Shown: piece by piece, positions 29,173 to 38,665 of the stretch
Layout: each line of letters begins with the position of its first letter
How positions within the stretch are numbered: the first letter of the stretch is position 1
From: Planococcus lenghuensis
GTDB lineage: Bacteria > Bacillota > Bacilli > Bacillales_A > Planococcaceae
DNA: 64,000 bases
Direction: 5' to 3'
Assembly: GCF_001999905.1 (NCBI RefSeq)
Contig: NZ_CP019640.1
Span: 2,956,001-3,020,000, forward strand
Translations under genes and position numbers: made by a program
Notes under the pieces: model-generated
Seen by the model: the letters and a program-made list of their open reading frames with translations, nothing else
Told to the model about the DNA's origin: nothing
Databases searched by the model: none

Positions 29173-30626
29173 CAGCTTTCCTCCTCCATCATCTGACTGA
29201 CCGCCTGCCAGTCAATATGCGATTTTACGTGTTCTGCCCACAAATCGTAGCGGTCGACCGGATCCACTGCAGGCGGCTCGGATAATCCTTTTCGTTTCCG
29301 GATCGGCGCAAGAAATGCCCGCCGGCAGTCCGGCCGGTCAAATAAACCATGCAAATGCGTGCCGATGATACCCTCGCGCCAATAACCTTCTGCCGCACCG
29401 TCATATATGATGAACGGCGCTTCTGTCTTCGAGGATACTCCTGTATGGATTTCGTACCCTTCAACGTCCACTAGTCCTGTTGGAAACAACGCCTTGCCGC
29501 TCCGTCTTTTCACATACTTGTCAGCTGAAAAACGGGTTTCCATTCCAGGAATGAGTCCGAATCCCGCTTCATCGGCTGCCGGCAGTCCATCAAACCCTTC
29601 CGGATCCTTCAGGCTGGCACCCATCATCTGGAAACCGCCGCATAGACCAATTATCAAGGTATCCGGTGACAGATCTTTCAGCATCGCTGCAAGTCCCTGT
29701 TGTTTCCAGTGCCTCAGATCCGCGATCGTGCTTTTCGTCCCTGGCAGCACAAGCACATCCGGTTTGCCGATTTCACGAGTGGTGCGGACCCATCTGACCG
29801 CAACATCCGGTTCCTGCAGCAGCGGCTCGAGATCGGTGAAATTCGACAGATACGGATGGTGCAAAACGGCCAGATCTATCGGGCGCGATTCCGAAGAAGA
29901 CCGGACCGAACTGACACCGAGCGAATCTTCCTGTTCGATGCCGTGATCCGGCGAATACGGAATAACGCCCAGCACAGGGATACCCGTATAGGATTCCAGA
30001 AACGCCACACCATCTTCAAACAAGCGGATATCCCCCCGGAATTTATTGATCAGCAGACCTTTGACGCGTTCGGGATTTGGCATGAGGGCAAGCGTACCGA
30101 CAATGGATGCGAATACACCGCCCCGTTCAATGTCAGCGACCAGGATAACTGACACATCCGCCCGCTCGGCAACTGACATGTTCACGAGTTCCCGATCATT
30201 CAGATTCACTTCCGCCGGGCTTCCGGCTCCTTCGATGACGATATGACTGTAGGTCTGACCGAGCGCTTGAAGCGCCCGGTCGATCGCCGTCAGCCCTTCT
30301 TCGTAAAAATCCGTCCGGTACGCCATGCCATCCATCGCCTGCCGCTTTTTACCGAACAGGATGACTTGGGAGCGCATATCGCTTTCCGGTTTTAAAAGAA
30401 TCGGATTCATATTAACCGTGGCCACCGTTCGGGCTGCTTCTGCCTGTACGCCCTGCGCCCGGCCGATTTCTTCACCGAGCACTGTCACGTACGAGTTATT
30501 TGACATGTTCTGTGATTTGAATGGCGCCACCTGTTTTCCTTCATCAGACAGAATCCGGCATAACGCCGTGCAGATCATGCTCTTGCCGACGTCAGATGAA
30601 GTGCCTTGAATCATAATCCCTTTCAC
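29172..30626 (-). CDS. cobQ: Cobyric acid synthase
   Basis: Amidates four side chains of adenosylcobyrinic acid a,c-diamide with glutamine and ATP. I use the GTG at 30626 (484 aa), five bases after the cobU stop, with AAGGAAGTG upstream; a longer frame to 30677 would overlap cobU. The N-terminal ATP domain has MIQGTSSDVGKS; the glutaminase domain has the nucleophile in GLCGGFQMMG and the distal HLHGLF. Its presence shows that corrinoids less complete than cobinamide, or cobyric acid hydrolysed by CbiZ, can enter the pathway. Confidence 0.95.
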   Translation of the reverse strand: MKGIMIQGTSSDVGKSMICTALCRILSDEGKQVAPFKSQNMSNNSYVTVLGEEIGRAQGVQAEAARTVATVNMNPILLKPESDMRSQVILFGKKRQAMDGMAYRTDFYEEGLTAIDRALQALGQTYSHIVIEGAGSPAEVNLNDRELVNMSVAERADVSVILVADIERGGVFASIVGTLALMPNPERVKGLLINKFRGDIRLFEDGVAFLESYTGIPVLGVIPYSPDHGIEQEDSLGVSSVRSSSESRPIDLAVLHHPYLSNFTDLEPLLQEPDVAVRWVRTTREIGKPDVLVLPGTKSTIADLRHWKQQGLAAMLKDLSPDTLIIGLCGGFQMMGASLKDPEGFDGLPAADEAGFGLIPGMETRFSADKYVKRRSGKALFPTGLVDVEGYEIHTGVSSKTEAPFIIYDGAAEGYWREGIIGTHLHGLFDRPDCRRAFLAPIRKRKGLSEPPAVDPVDRYDLWAEHVKSHIDWQAVSQMMEEES

Positions 30627-30630
30627 CGGT

Positions 30631-31179
30631 TCACTTCCTTTTCTGTGCCATTCCGAATTCAATTTCGATCGCTTCATCCGCTTCAGCGGCGAGCCATCGG
30701 TGCATCATGCCGAGCCAGCGCTGATAAATTTCGCTTTGGACCGGTTCATCCAGCACTTCATTGGATACGATAACCACAAGCCCAGCTATCTCGCGTATAT
30801 TTCGGATCGCCTCCTGCAGCAATCGCCATTTCCTGTCCATGCAGCCGGGAATGGTTGCGCATTCGGCACCTGTCTCCCAGCCATCGTATAGCTCGTTTGC
30901 CAAATAGGTGGTCAGGCAATCCCAAAGTACAGCATCCCCTTTTTTCAAATGAGATATGGTCTGAGCAAGGTCGGTCGGCTGCTCGATCGTCAGCCAGCCT
31001 AGTCCTTCCCGTTCATTGCGATGCCGCTGGATTCGCGCTTCCATTTCAGCATCGCTCGCCTTGCCGCTCGCAATATAAATCCGGCGGGCTGAATCCACTT
31101 CCAAGATTCTCTTTTCAGCATAATTGCTTTTACCGCTTCTGACGCCGCCGCACACAAAAATTAATTTCCCCGCAGCCAT
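30631..31179 (-). CDS. cobU: Adenosylcobinamide kinase/guanylyltransferase with atypical C terminus
   Basis: Phosphorylates adenosylcobinamide and then adds GMP. 182 aa with a full P-loop GGVRSGKSNY (11-20), the guanylylated-histidine region EARIQRHRNER (H53) and DCLTTYLANEL. The C-terminal third diverges: where CobU normally has a GIVP...RD motif after NEV, this protein reads NEVLDEPVQSEIYQRW. The short paralogue downstream has that missing motif. Overlaps cobD by 19 nt. Confidence 0.85.
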   Translation of the reverse strand: MAAGKLIFVCGGVRSGKSNYAEKRILEVDSARRIYIASGKASDAEMEARIQRHRNEREGLGWLTIEQPTDLAQTISHLKKGDAVLWDCLTTYLANELYDGWETGAECATIPGCMDRKWRLLQEAIRNIREIAGLVVIVSNEVLDEPVQSEIYQRWLGMMHRWLAAEADEAIEIEFGMAQKRK

Positions 31180-32240
31180 CCGGCGATCGCCTCCCGTAAG
31201 GCTTCCATATCAGCCGATGATTTCATGCCGATCCGGAACCATTCCCCGTCCATTCCGTTGAATGAATAGGTATGCCGGAGAATCAAACCTCTTTGCAACA
31301 TATCTTTTAAAAAACGGGCGGGATCATACGATGGAGGCAAACGGAATGACAGAAAGTTCACTGCAGAATCTGTCACTTTGCAGCCCGCGCCTGAGAGAAA
31401 TGCGGTCATCTTTTGCCGTTCCGCCACAGCCGCTTCCCGAATCATCCGCCGGTACCCGCTTTCTTTGAAGCATTGCGCCCCGATTGCCGCTGCCAGTGCA
31501 TTCACATTCCAGTGCGCCGCGCCGGCTGTGAGTTCTCTAATTACATCCCCCTGGCCAAGAACATAGCCAAGGCGCAGTCCTGGCAATGCGTACATCTTCG
31601 TCATGGAACGGATGATTGTTACATGCGGATTGGCGGACAGTTGCGGAACAAAGGAAAAGGCCTCTCCGGCAAAATCCATGAACGCTTCATCAATGACGAG
31701 CTCACAATCGGCCGTCCTGCATATGCCGGCAATCCGTTTCATGTCCTCAGGCCGGATCAGCGCACCGGTCGGATTATGCGGATTGCAAATATAGAAAGCC
31801 GCGCAATCAGCCAGTAAGGGAGCCAGCTCATTAACCGGCAATGCCCAGGCGTCATCCGCCTCCAGCTGAATCGTTTTCACTTGTGCCCCTTCCGCTTCCA
31901 GCGTTTTCCGGTATTCAGAAAATGCCGGCTCCGCGAGCAGCACCCGCTTTCCGCGGTAACGGCGGGCAAGCCACGTGAACACTTCCGCAGCGCCATTTGA
32001 GGCAGCGACTTGGTCCGGACTGACGGAATGAAAAGAAGCGGCAGCCGTCCGGAACGGTTCGGCTGCCGGGTCCGGATAGCGGGTGATGGCCGGCAGCAGC
32101 GCCGGCCATTGCTGGCGGATGAAGTCAGGCGGCCCGAACGGATGGACATTCTCACTGAAGTCCAAAAGCCGCACCGGCGGTTCCAGATTCAATTCTTTAT
32201 AAAGACGGAGCGGGTTAGCTCCATGGTCCGGCAAATTCAA
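31161..32240 (-). CDS. cobD: Threonine-phosphate decarboxylase
   Basis: PLP enzyme giving (R)-1-amino-2-propanol O-phosphate, the aminopropanol linker of cobalamin. 359 aa, a histidinol-phosphate aminotransferase relative: SNGAAEVF, CNPHNPTGALI, DEAFMDFAG and the PLP lysine in RSMTKMYALPGLRLGY. Substrate assignment rests on its place next to cbiB. Overlaps cbiB by 26 nt. Confidence 0.92.
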   Translation of the reverse strand: MNLPDHGANPLRLYKELNLEPPVRLLDFSENVHPFGPPDFIRQQWPALLPAITRYPDPAAEPFRTAAASFHSVSPDQVAASNGAAEVFTWLARRYRGKRVLLAEPAFSEYRKTLEAEGAQVKTIQLEADDAWALPVNELAPLLADCAAFYICNPHNPTGALIRPEDMKRIAGICRTADCELVIDEAFMDFAGEAFSFVPQLSANPHVTIIRSMTKMYALPGLRLGYVLGQGDVIRELTAGAAHWNVNALAAAIGAQCFKESGYRRMIREAAVAERQKMTAFLSGAGCKVTDSAVNFLSFRLPPSYDPARFLKDMLQRGLILRHTYSFNGMDGEWFRIGMKSSADMEALREAIAGWLRGN

Positions 32241-33180
32241 TGCACAGCCCTCCTAACGCAAAAATCAGTAAAAACAGCAAAGATACCCGATGCATATGTG
32301 TGACGGTTTGCGGGATATGCTTTGCTTCAAGCGGGAATACCAGTGTGCCCATATGTGCTCGAACGGATGGTGCACCGTTATATGTATTGGTGCCGCCGAG
32401 CCGGATGCCGAGTTGAACAGCGGTCGCCGCTTCCAGCCAGCCGCTGTTCGGGCTCGGATGCTTCCGGGCATCCCGCATCCATTCAGTGAAGCGCTGCCGG
32501 ATGGTCAGCTGCCGTTCATTCCTGGTCGCCAGCAGCAATAATGCCCCGGTCAGCCGGCTCGGCACGTAATTCAGCACATCATCCAGTTTTGCCGAAGCAA
32601 AGCCAAAATGCTGAAAGGCTTCATTTTTATAGCCCACCATCGAGTCACACGTATTGACGGCCTTGTACAGCCAGATGCCCGGCGCTCCAAGTAAAAAAGC
32701 CCAAAACAAGGGGGCGGTCACACCGTCACTTGTGTTTTCCGAGACCGTTTCAACCACACCGCGCACAATTTCACTTTCGTCCAGTTCTCTCGTGTCCCGC
32801 CCGACAATCCAGGATAATTTTTCCCTCGCTGTCCCGAAATCCTGCGCGGCAAGCGGATGATAAACATCGGCGGCCGCATCCCGCAGACTTTTCTGTGCCA
32901 ATCCCGAAGCGATCAAAAGCGTTTCAGCAGCGAATCCGGCCATCCAATGGACAGCTGATGCCGCCCAGACAATGGAGGCAGCTATACCGGTTGCGGCTGC
33001 CGTCACTGTCAGGACCAGAAAAAATCCGTTGCGGAATGCATGCGGCGGCCGGTTCCATCTTTTCGTCAATCGCGCGATCAAGGTGCCGATCCACCTTACC
33101 GGATGTGGCCAGCCCGGCGGATCACCAATGAGGCGGTCCAGGAGAAAACCGGCTGCGATGGCGAAAATATGACTTACCAT
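32215..33180 (-). CDS. cbiB: Adenosylcobinamide-phosphate synthase CbiB
   Basis: Membrane enzyme attaching aminopropanol phosphate to adenosylcobyric acid. From the ATG at 33180 it has 321 aa and begins MVSHIFAIAAGFLLDRLIGDPPGWPHPVRWIG, the family's N-terminal signature. SENTSDGVTAPLFW and the RLTGALLLL region are conserved. Start overlaps the btuD-cbiZ stop by 7 nt; the in-frame extension to 33225 is not needed. Confidence 0.94.
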   Translation of the reverse strand: MVSHIFAIAAGFLLDRLIGDPPGWPHPVRWIGTLIARLTKRWNRPPHAFRNGFFLVLTVTAAATGIAASIVWAASAVHWMAGFAAETLLIASGLAQKSLRDAAADVYHPLAAQDFGTAREKLSWIVGRDTRELDESEIVRGVVETVSENTSDGVTAPLFWAFLLGAPGIWLYKAVNTCDSMVGYKNEAFQHFGFASAKLDDVLNYVPSRLTGALLLLATRNERQLTIRQRFTEWMRDARKHPSPNSGWLEAATAVQLGIRLGGTNTYNGAPSVRAHMGTLVFPLEAKHIPQTVTHMHRVSLLFLLIFALGGLCIEFAGPWS

Positions 33181-34637
33181 TTTTGTTTCGCTTCCATATA
33201 CAGCCGGATCGCTTCCACCGTACATTCAAATACCCCCGTACCGATGAGCGCACCAAGTTCAGTCACCGGTCCGGCATACGGCAGCTTCTCTCCTTGCTGG
33301 GTTGCAGCGATCAGACAGCTGTCCGTCGATGTACCTGTAGCGATTGTGTTCGTCAGCGGATCCCGCACTTCTTCCTGGAAGAGCGCTTTTGTTTTCGCTT
33401 CGGTCGCTGTGATCATCGCCTGGATGAACGCTTCATCCGACAGTGTGCCGTTCACGAGTACCCACGTATTGATCGTGCCCACCTGCACAGCGCGCTCAGC
33501 AGCACGCGAGACATCCACCGCGTTTCCAACGCCGGCTGTGACAGCGATGATAACCGATCCGAATGCCCCCTCGTATTCCTTAACGATTGCGTCTTCTGTC
33601 CTGACCGCCGTCATCATGGCAACGGTATCCGTCACTTTATAGCCGCATTTTTCAATGAAAGCCGTCATTTCTGCCGTGCTGTCATCGCAATTATAATCCA
33701 CGGACACATGGCGGTTCAGGAATGTCCGATACCAGCCGGCGCCCGCATTGACGACTGCTGACGAAACGGTCTTTAATGGAACCGGGCTTTCCAGTGTCAC
33801 CATATCAACAGACAGCTTCAGGTCTTCGGCATGGATGCGTGTCCGCGCCGATTGCCGCTTCACTTCCGGAAGCAGGGTGATCTGCGGTTTCGGCAGCTCC
33901 GGGTGGGGGTGATTGCTGATGCGGGTCCGGTACACCGCCTGGATCTCTTTTTCTTTCACGACTTCGTGTGGCTCTCCATATCCCGCAACTTCTCCTTCAT
34001 TCAGCAGTAACAGCTGGTCACAGTACATGGAAGCTAGATTCACATCATGGAAAATTGACACCACTGTCAATCCTTTATCAATTGCTTGTTTTTTTATTGT
34101 ATCGAGCAGTTCTTTCTGGTGATTGATATCGAGATGGTTGGTCGGTTCATCGAGCAGCAGGACCGGCGCATCCTGCGCCAGTGCCTGAGCTACAAACACC
34201 CGCTGCTGTTCACCACCCGACAGCTGATCGAGCAGCGTCCGGCTGTAGCGGGTGATATCCATCAGCTGCATCGCTTCCTGCACGGCAGCTTCATCTTGTG
34301 CTGACCATCCGGACAGCCAGCCGCCCTGATGCGGATAGCGGCCGAGTGCCACGGTTTCCTGAACGGTATGCGAAAAGGCATGCGGATGAAGCTGCGGCAG
34401 GACCGCCATTTGCCGGGCCAGTTCTTTCGCTCCGAATTGGGCCAGCCGCCTCCCGCCGATCTCGATGGTTCCGGATTTCGCCGGCAGCACGCCGCTGATC
34501 ATTTTCATCAGCGTGGATTTCCCGCTGCCATTCGGCCCGAGAATGCCCAGCACTTGCCCTTTTTCCACTTCAAAAGAGATGCGTCGGATGATTTCACGTC
34601 CGCCGTACCCGCCGGTTAACTCTGTAATCTTCAGCAC
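33174..34637 (-). CDS. btuD: Corrinoid ABC transporter ATPase fused to adenosylcobinamide amidohydrolase (BtuD-CbiZ)
   Basis: Two proteins in one chain of 487 aa, starting at a GTG at 34637 behind GGGAGGGC. Residues 1-250 are an ABC ATPase (Walker A GPNGSGKST at 34-42, signature LSGGEQQRV, Walker B VLLLDEPTNHLD) powering BtuC. From about 290 to the end is CbiZ, which removes the nucleotide-loop side of adenosylcobinamide to give adenosylcobyric acid for rebuilding by CbiB. Such fusions are known in Bacillus (YvrA and B. halodurans BtuD). A frame extension to 34865 lies in btuC and is not used. Confidence 0.94.
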   Translation of the reverse strand: MLKITELTGGYGGREIIRRISFEVEKGQVLGILGPNGSGKSTLMKMISGVLPAKSGTIEIGGRRLAQFGAKELARQMAVLPQLHPHAFSHTVQETVALGRYPHQGGWLSGWSAQDEAAVQEAMQLMDITRYSRTLLDQLSGGEQQRVFVAQALAQDAPVLLLDEPTNHLDINHQKELLDTIKKQAIDKGLTVVSIFHDVNLASMYCDQLLLLNEGEVAGYGEPHEVVKEKEIQAVYRTRISNHPHPELPKPQITLLPEVKRQSARTRIHAEDLKLSVDMVTLESPVPLKTVSSAVVNAGAGWYRTFLNRHVSVDYNCDDSTAEMTAFIEKCGYKVTDTVAMMTAVRTEDAIVKEYEGAFGSVIIAVTAGVGNAVDVSRAAERAVQVGTINTWVLVNGTLSDEAFIQAMITATEAKTKALFQEEVRDPLTNTIATGTSTDSCLIAATQQGEKLPYAGPVTELGALIGTGVFECTVEAIRLYMEAKQKW

Positions 34638-34638
34638 A

Positions 34639-35661
34639 TTAAGCCCTCCCTTGTCTTTGCCGGAAGAAAATATACGCAAATACCGGTGCCCCGAGCAATG
34701 CCGTAATGACGCCGATCGGCAGTTCCGACGGCGAAATGATTGTTCTTGAGACAAAATCACATAAAACGAGCAGCGTCGCTCCATTAATAAATGACAGCGG
34801 AAGCACATGCCGATGATCCGCTCCCCAAAGCAGGCGGACCATATGCGGCACGACGAGGCCGACAAAACCGATCGTACCGGATACCGCTACGGCAGCACCG
34901 GTCAAAAGCGAACCGCCGACCAAGATCACCAGCTTCCGTTTCCGGACATCCACGCCCAAATGCCTCGCCCGGTCTTCCCCGAACAGCATGGCATTCAGCT
35001 CCCGGCGGTTCAACCACAGCATAAATGAACCGATGAACACAAACGGCAACACCATCCAGACATGCGGCCAGCCACGCATTGATACGCTGCCGAGCAGCCA
35101 GCTGATAATCTGGCGCAGCTCCTCGCCGCTCAGGGCGACAACGAGGGAAATGACCGATCCAAGAAAGGCGCTGAAGATGATTCCCGTCAGAATGACAGTC
35201 TCCATCTTCATCGCTTTATCCACCAATTGGGCGAATCCGATCACGGCAATCATGGTGATCAGTGCACCGGTCATGCTCATCACCGGCAGTGTGAACAGTC
35301 CTAAAACCGGAATGGAAAGACCGAAAAAAAGCGTCGTCACAGCGCCGACTGAGGCACCGGACGACACTCCGAGCGTGTATGGATCCGCCAATGGGTTCTG
35401 AAGCAACCCTTGGAATGCAGCACCGGCGATTGCAAGGGATGCCCCTACAAGTCCGGCCAATATAACCCGCGGCATCCGGATATCCCACAAAATACTCGCA
35501 GCCGTTTCATCTGCTCCCGGATTCCACAAGATATGGAATGGAATCGGGACTGTCCCGACTGTCACGCCCAGAACCACCGATCCTGCCAATAACAGGCAGG
35601 AAACGATGTAGGCAATTGCTGTTTTACTCACTGTAAATTTCCGGATAGACAGCTTCCCCAA
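34639..35661 (-). CDS. btuC: Corrinoid ABC transporter permease
   Basis: FecCD-type permease, 340 aa, about ten hydrophobic segments. GNPLADPYTLGVSSGA, the AGVVPHM-like VVPHMVRLLWG near the end and the terminal SELPIGVITALLGAPVFAYIF are family features. Start overlaps the btuF end by 38 nt and its stop touches the btuD ribosome site, so the three are tightly coupled. Confidence 0.95.
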   Translation of the reverse strand: MGKLSIRKFTVSKTAIAYIVSCLLLAGSVVLGVTVGTVPIPFHILWNPGADETAASILWDIRMPRVILAGLVGASLAIAGAAFQGLLQNPLADPYTLGVSSGASVGAVTTLFFGLSIPVLGLFTLPVMSMTGALITMIAVIGFAQLVDKAMKMETVILTGIIFSAFLGSVISLVVALSGEELRQIISWLLGSVSMRGWPHVWMVLPFVFIGSFMLWLNRRELNAMLFGEDRARHLGVDVRKRKLVILVGGSLLTGAAVAVSGTIGFVGLVVPHMVRLLWGADHRHVLPLSFINGATLLVLCDFVSRTIISPSELPIGVITALLGAPVFAYIFFRQRQGRA

Positions 35662-36667
35662 TAGCCTGAAGCCCTTCTGTCAGACGAGGACCTGGACGGG
35701 AAACGAGATCTGAATTGACATCGATTACCGCTTCATTTTCCACGGCCGGCACTGTACCAAATCCTTCTCGGGACATTACCTGTTCCACTGCATCCGGAAC
35801 GAATGCGCCATATGTCGTCAAAATAACTTCCGGATTCCATTCGACGATTTGTTCCGGATCCACATTAATCCAGCCTTCCTGGTCACCGGCGACATTCTCA
35901 GCGTTGATAATTTCCAGCATCTCGTGCATGAATGTATTTGATCCGGTCGTATAAATGTCCGGCGTTCCGGCCACTTCAACAAATACGGATTTCGGCTCTT
36001 CCACTTGCGCTGCCTGTTCGGCAATTGCTGTGACTTCTTCCTGCATTTGCGCTACGATTTCTTCCGCAGCTGCCGTTTCCCCTGTCAATTGACCAATTGC
36101 TTCAATCGAAGCGTATACTTCTTCGAAATTCGTCGCATCGTCTACTACATATACCGGAATACCGGCGTCACGCAGCTGCTGATAGCCTGCAGTTCCCAAT
36201 CCCAGTCCGGATTCATGCCCCAAGACGATATCCGGTTGCAGACTTACGATTTTTTCCACGTTGAATTCCTGACCGCCGACTTTCTCTACGTCAGCCACTT
36301 CTTCCGGATAATTCGCAAAGTCGGAGACACCGACGATATTTTCACCTTCGCCAAGCGCATAAGCAATTTCCGTATTAGAAGGAATCAAAGATACGATTGC
36401 ATCCGGCTCTTCTTCAATCACGACTTCTTCACCCGTTACATCCGTGACAGTCAGCGGATAGGCTACCTCCTCAGCCGCAGCTTCCTCTTCAACAGGTTCC
36501 GCCTCTTCCTCCACCACTTCTGTTTCTTCTTCCGTGACTTCAGTTTCTTCTTCGGTGACTTCAACTTCCTCTTCTGTCACTTCAGTCTCTTCCGCAGTAT
36601 CCCCACAGCCGGCGAGCACCATCGCAGCAACCGCGCTGCTCATTCCGAATTTCCAATAACTCTTCAT
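35624..36667 (-). CDS. btuF: Corrinoid-binding lipoprotein
   Basis: Extracellular solute-binding protein for cobalamin and cobinamide, first gene of the operon. 347 aa: signal peptide with lipobox LAGC (cysteine 21), then an unusual acidic linker of roughly 45 residues (24-68) built from repeats such as TEEETEV, then a class III binding domain with IVSLIPSNTEIAYALG and VLGHESGL. The linker has the look of a spacer that crosses the wall; I have not seen such a run in B. subtilis BtuF. Confidence 0.92.
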   Translation of the reverse strand: MKSYWKFGMSSAVAAMVLAGCGDTAEETEVTEEEVEVTEEETEVTEEETEVVEEEAEPVEEEAAAEEVAYPLTVTDVTGEEVVIEEEPDAIVSLIPSNTEIAYALGEGENIVGVSDFANYPEEVADVEKVGGQEFNVEKIVSLQPDIVLGHESGLGLGTAGYQQLRDAGIPVYVVDDATNFEEVYASIEAIGQLTGETAAAEEIVAQMQEEVTAIAEQAAQVEEPKSVFVEVAGTPDIYTTGSNTFMHEMLEIINAENVAGDQEGWINVDPEQIVEWNPEVILTTYGAFVPDAVEQVMSREGFGTVPAVENEAVIDVNSDLVSRPGPRLTEGLQAIGEAVYPEIYSE

Positions 36668-36694
36668 ATTTTCTCCTCCAATTCAAATAGAAAA

Positions 36695-36720
36695 CGTCTC
36701 CCGCGGGCATGCGGGAGACG
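36695..36720 (-). terminator. Expression-platform terminator of the cobalamin riboswitch
   Basis: GTCTCCCGC / GCGGGAGAC stem followed on the minus strand by GTTTTCT, just before the btuF ribosome site GGAGGAG. It should form when the aptamer is bound. Confidence 0.8.
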
Positions 36721-36784
36721 CTGAAAGTCACGTGAAAGAACTACGCGCACTCAGCCTGTTTCCCGCAGGCTCTTGGGTGTGGCT

Positions 36785-36945
36785 CATAAAGGCAGGTCTC
36801 CTGGCTCGTGATCAAGGCAGTCTGCACCTTCCCGAAGCAATTGCTTCAGTGGTTTTTGCAGACAGCTCACACTTACAGTGGCGGGACCGCGCCGGAATTG
36901 AACCGGCTTCCCTTTTAACCTGCCGTGTTCAGCGGCAGGCACCTT
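36785..36945 (-). promoter_or_regulatory. Cobalamin (B12) riboswitch
   Basis: The minus strand carries the class signature in order: AGGTGCC near the 5' end, AAAAGGGAAGCCGGT, CCGGCGCGGTCCCGCCACTG with TGTAAGTG, and the 3' B12 box AGCCAGGAGACCTGCC. With the downstream terminator hairpin it is an OFF switch: adenosylcobalamin in excess stops transcription of the 13-gene uptake and salvage operon. Confidence 0.96.
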
Positions 36946-36976
36946 TATGCTGTCAAATTCTATTGTTCAGTTGTTT

Positions 36977-36982
36977 ATTATA
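36977..36982 (-). promoter_or_regulatory. Possible -10 element of the cobalamin operon
   Basis: TATAAT on the minus strand between the argS stop and the riboswitch, preceded by TGG and a weak -35 region. The start would be near 36970. Confidence 0.5.
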
Positions 36983-37003
36983 CACCAAAAACCGGAATCC
37001 GCA

Positions 37004-38665
37004 CTACATTCTTTCCGGAGCTGCGACACCGACGAGCCGCAACGCGTTGGCAATCGTCGTTTTCACGGCCACTGCCAATGCCAGACGGGCGCCGGTCAGT
37101 TCCGGATTTTCCGGATCCACCACTTTGTGCGCACCGTAGAAGCTGTGGAATGCAGCCGCCAGTTCGTGGATGTACGTCGTGATGCGGTGAGGTGCCCGGT
37201 GTTTTGCCGCTTCTGCTGTAATCTGAGGGAAGTCGCCGATTTTCTTCAGCACATCGATTTCCTTTTCTTCAGTCAATAAATGCAGGTTATCTGTCGATGC
37301 GGCAACCTTTTGTTCATCCGCCTGGCGGAGAATCGAGCAAATGCGGGCATGGGCATATTGCGCATAATACACCGGATTGTCGTTCGACTGGGATACTGCC
37401 AGGTCCAAATCGAAATCCATATGGGAATCGACGGAGCGCATCGCGAAGAAATACCGGACAGCATCCAAGCCGACTTCCTCGACGAGCTCACGCATCGTCA
37501 CGGCTTTGCCGGTCCGCTTGCTCATCTTCACTTTTTCGCCGTCTTTGTACAAGTGCACCATTTGCGATACGAGCACTTCGAGCGTATCCGGCCCGTAGCC
37601 TAGCGCTTCGATCGCCGCTTTCATGCGCTGGATATAGCCGTGATGATCCGCTCCCCAAATATTGATAAGCTTATCGAACCCGCGCTGCAGCTTATCCTGA
37701 TGATAGGCGATATCCGGCGTGAGGTACGTATATGACCCTTCCTGCTTGATCAGCACCCGATCCTTGTCATCGCCAAAATCGGTCGAGCGCAGCCATGTGG
37801 CGCCGTCTTCTTCATAAATATAGCCGTTGTCTCGCAATTTATTGAGCGCTTCTTCAATTTTGCCGTTCTTATAAAGGGACGTCTCCGAGAACCACACATC
37901 GAATCGCACGCGGAAATCCGCCAGATCCTGCTGCAGTTTCGCGAGTTCCACTTTCAGTCCGTACTCGCGCATTGCGTTAATGCGTTCGCCCGGTGACGTA
38001 TGGACATATTTATCGCCCACTTTTTCCACCAGCTGTTTGCCGATGTCTTTAATGTCTTGCCCCTGGTAACCATCAACCGGCATCTCCGCATCGATGCCGA
38101 GCGCTTCAAAATACCGGACTTCAAGCGACTTGGCAAGATTGTTGATTTGATTGCCTGCATCGTTAATGTAATATTCCCGGGACACGTCATACCCGGCAAA
38201 ATCTAGCACGTTGCTCAGGGAATCGCCGACTGCCGCGCCACGCGCGTGCCCGAGGTGCAGGTCGCCTGTCGGATTTGCGGACACGAACTCCACTTGGATT
38301 TTCTCACCGCCACCTGCATTCGAACGGCCGTAATCGTCCTGCTGTTCAAGTACTGCCTGGACCGCTTCAAGCAAATAATCTTTTTTGATTGTTAAGTTAA
38401 TGAAGCCGGGACCCGCCACATCGATCGTCTTGATATTCGCCGCGTCTTTATCCAGATTTTCCAGAATCGCTTCCGCAATGGCACGCGGCGGCTTTTTCGC
38501 AATGCGTGTCAGCTGCATCGCAATATTCGTTGCATAGTCGCCGTTTTCTTTATTTTTCGGTGCTTCCAGCTGCACATCAACCGGTTCGTCCGTAAGTCCC
38601 GCTTTCTTGACGGCCTCGGCGAACGCGTCCTTGATCGCCTGCTGTGCCTGTTCTACTGCATTCAT
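37004..38665 (-). CDS. argS: Arginyl-tRNA synthetase
   Basis: Class I synthetase charging tRNA-Arg. 553 aa with the N-terminal Add-1 domain, the HIGH motif in [15 protein letters not shown], the KMSK-equivalent MSKRTGKAV, and the C-terminal anticodon domain ending [13 protein letters not shown]. No T-box is seen upstream; the gene follows ywiB with a 4-nt overlap. No terminator is visible after it. Confidence 0.97.
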   Translation of the reverse strand: MNAVEQAQQAIKDAFAEAVKKAGLTDEPVDVQLEAPKNKENGDYATNIAMQLTRIAKKPPRAIAEAILENLDKDAANIKTIDVAGPGFINLTIKKDYLLEAVQAVLEQQDDYGRSNAGGGEKIQVEFVSANPTGDLHLGHARGAAVGDSLSNVLDFAGYDVSREYYINDAGNQINNLAKSLEVRYFEALGIDAEMPVDGYQGQDIKDIGKQLVEKVGDKYVHTSPGERINAMREYGLKVELAKLQQDLADFRVRFDVWFSETSLYKNGKIEEALNKLRDNGYIYEEDGATWLRSTDFGDDKDRVLIKQEGSYTYLTPDIAYHQDKLQRGFDKLINIWGADHHGYIQRMKAAIEALGYGPDTLEVLVSQMVHLYKDGEKVKMSKRTGKAVTMRELVEEVGLDAVRYFFAMRSVDSHMDFDLDLAVSQSNDNPVYYAQYAHARICSILRQADEQKVAASTDNLHLLTEEKEIDVLKKIGDFPQITAEAAKHRAPHRITTYIHELAAAFHSFYGAHKVVDPENPELTGARLALAVAVKTTIANALRLVGVAAPERM

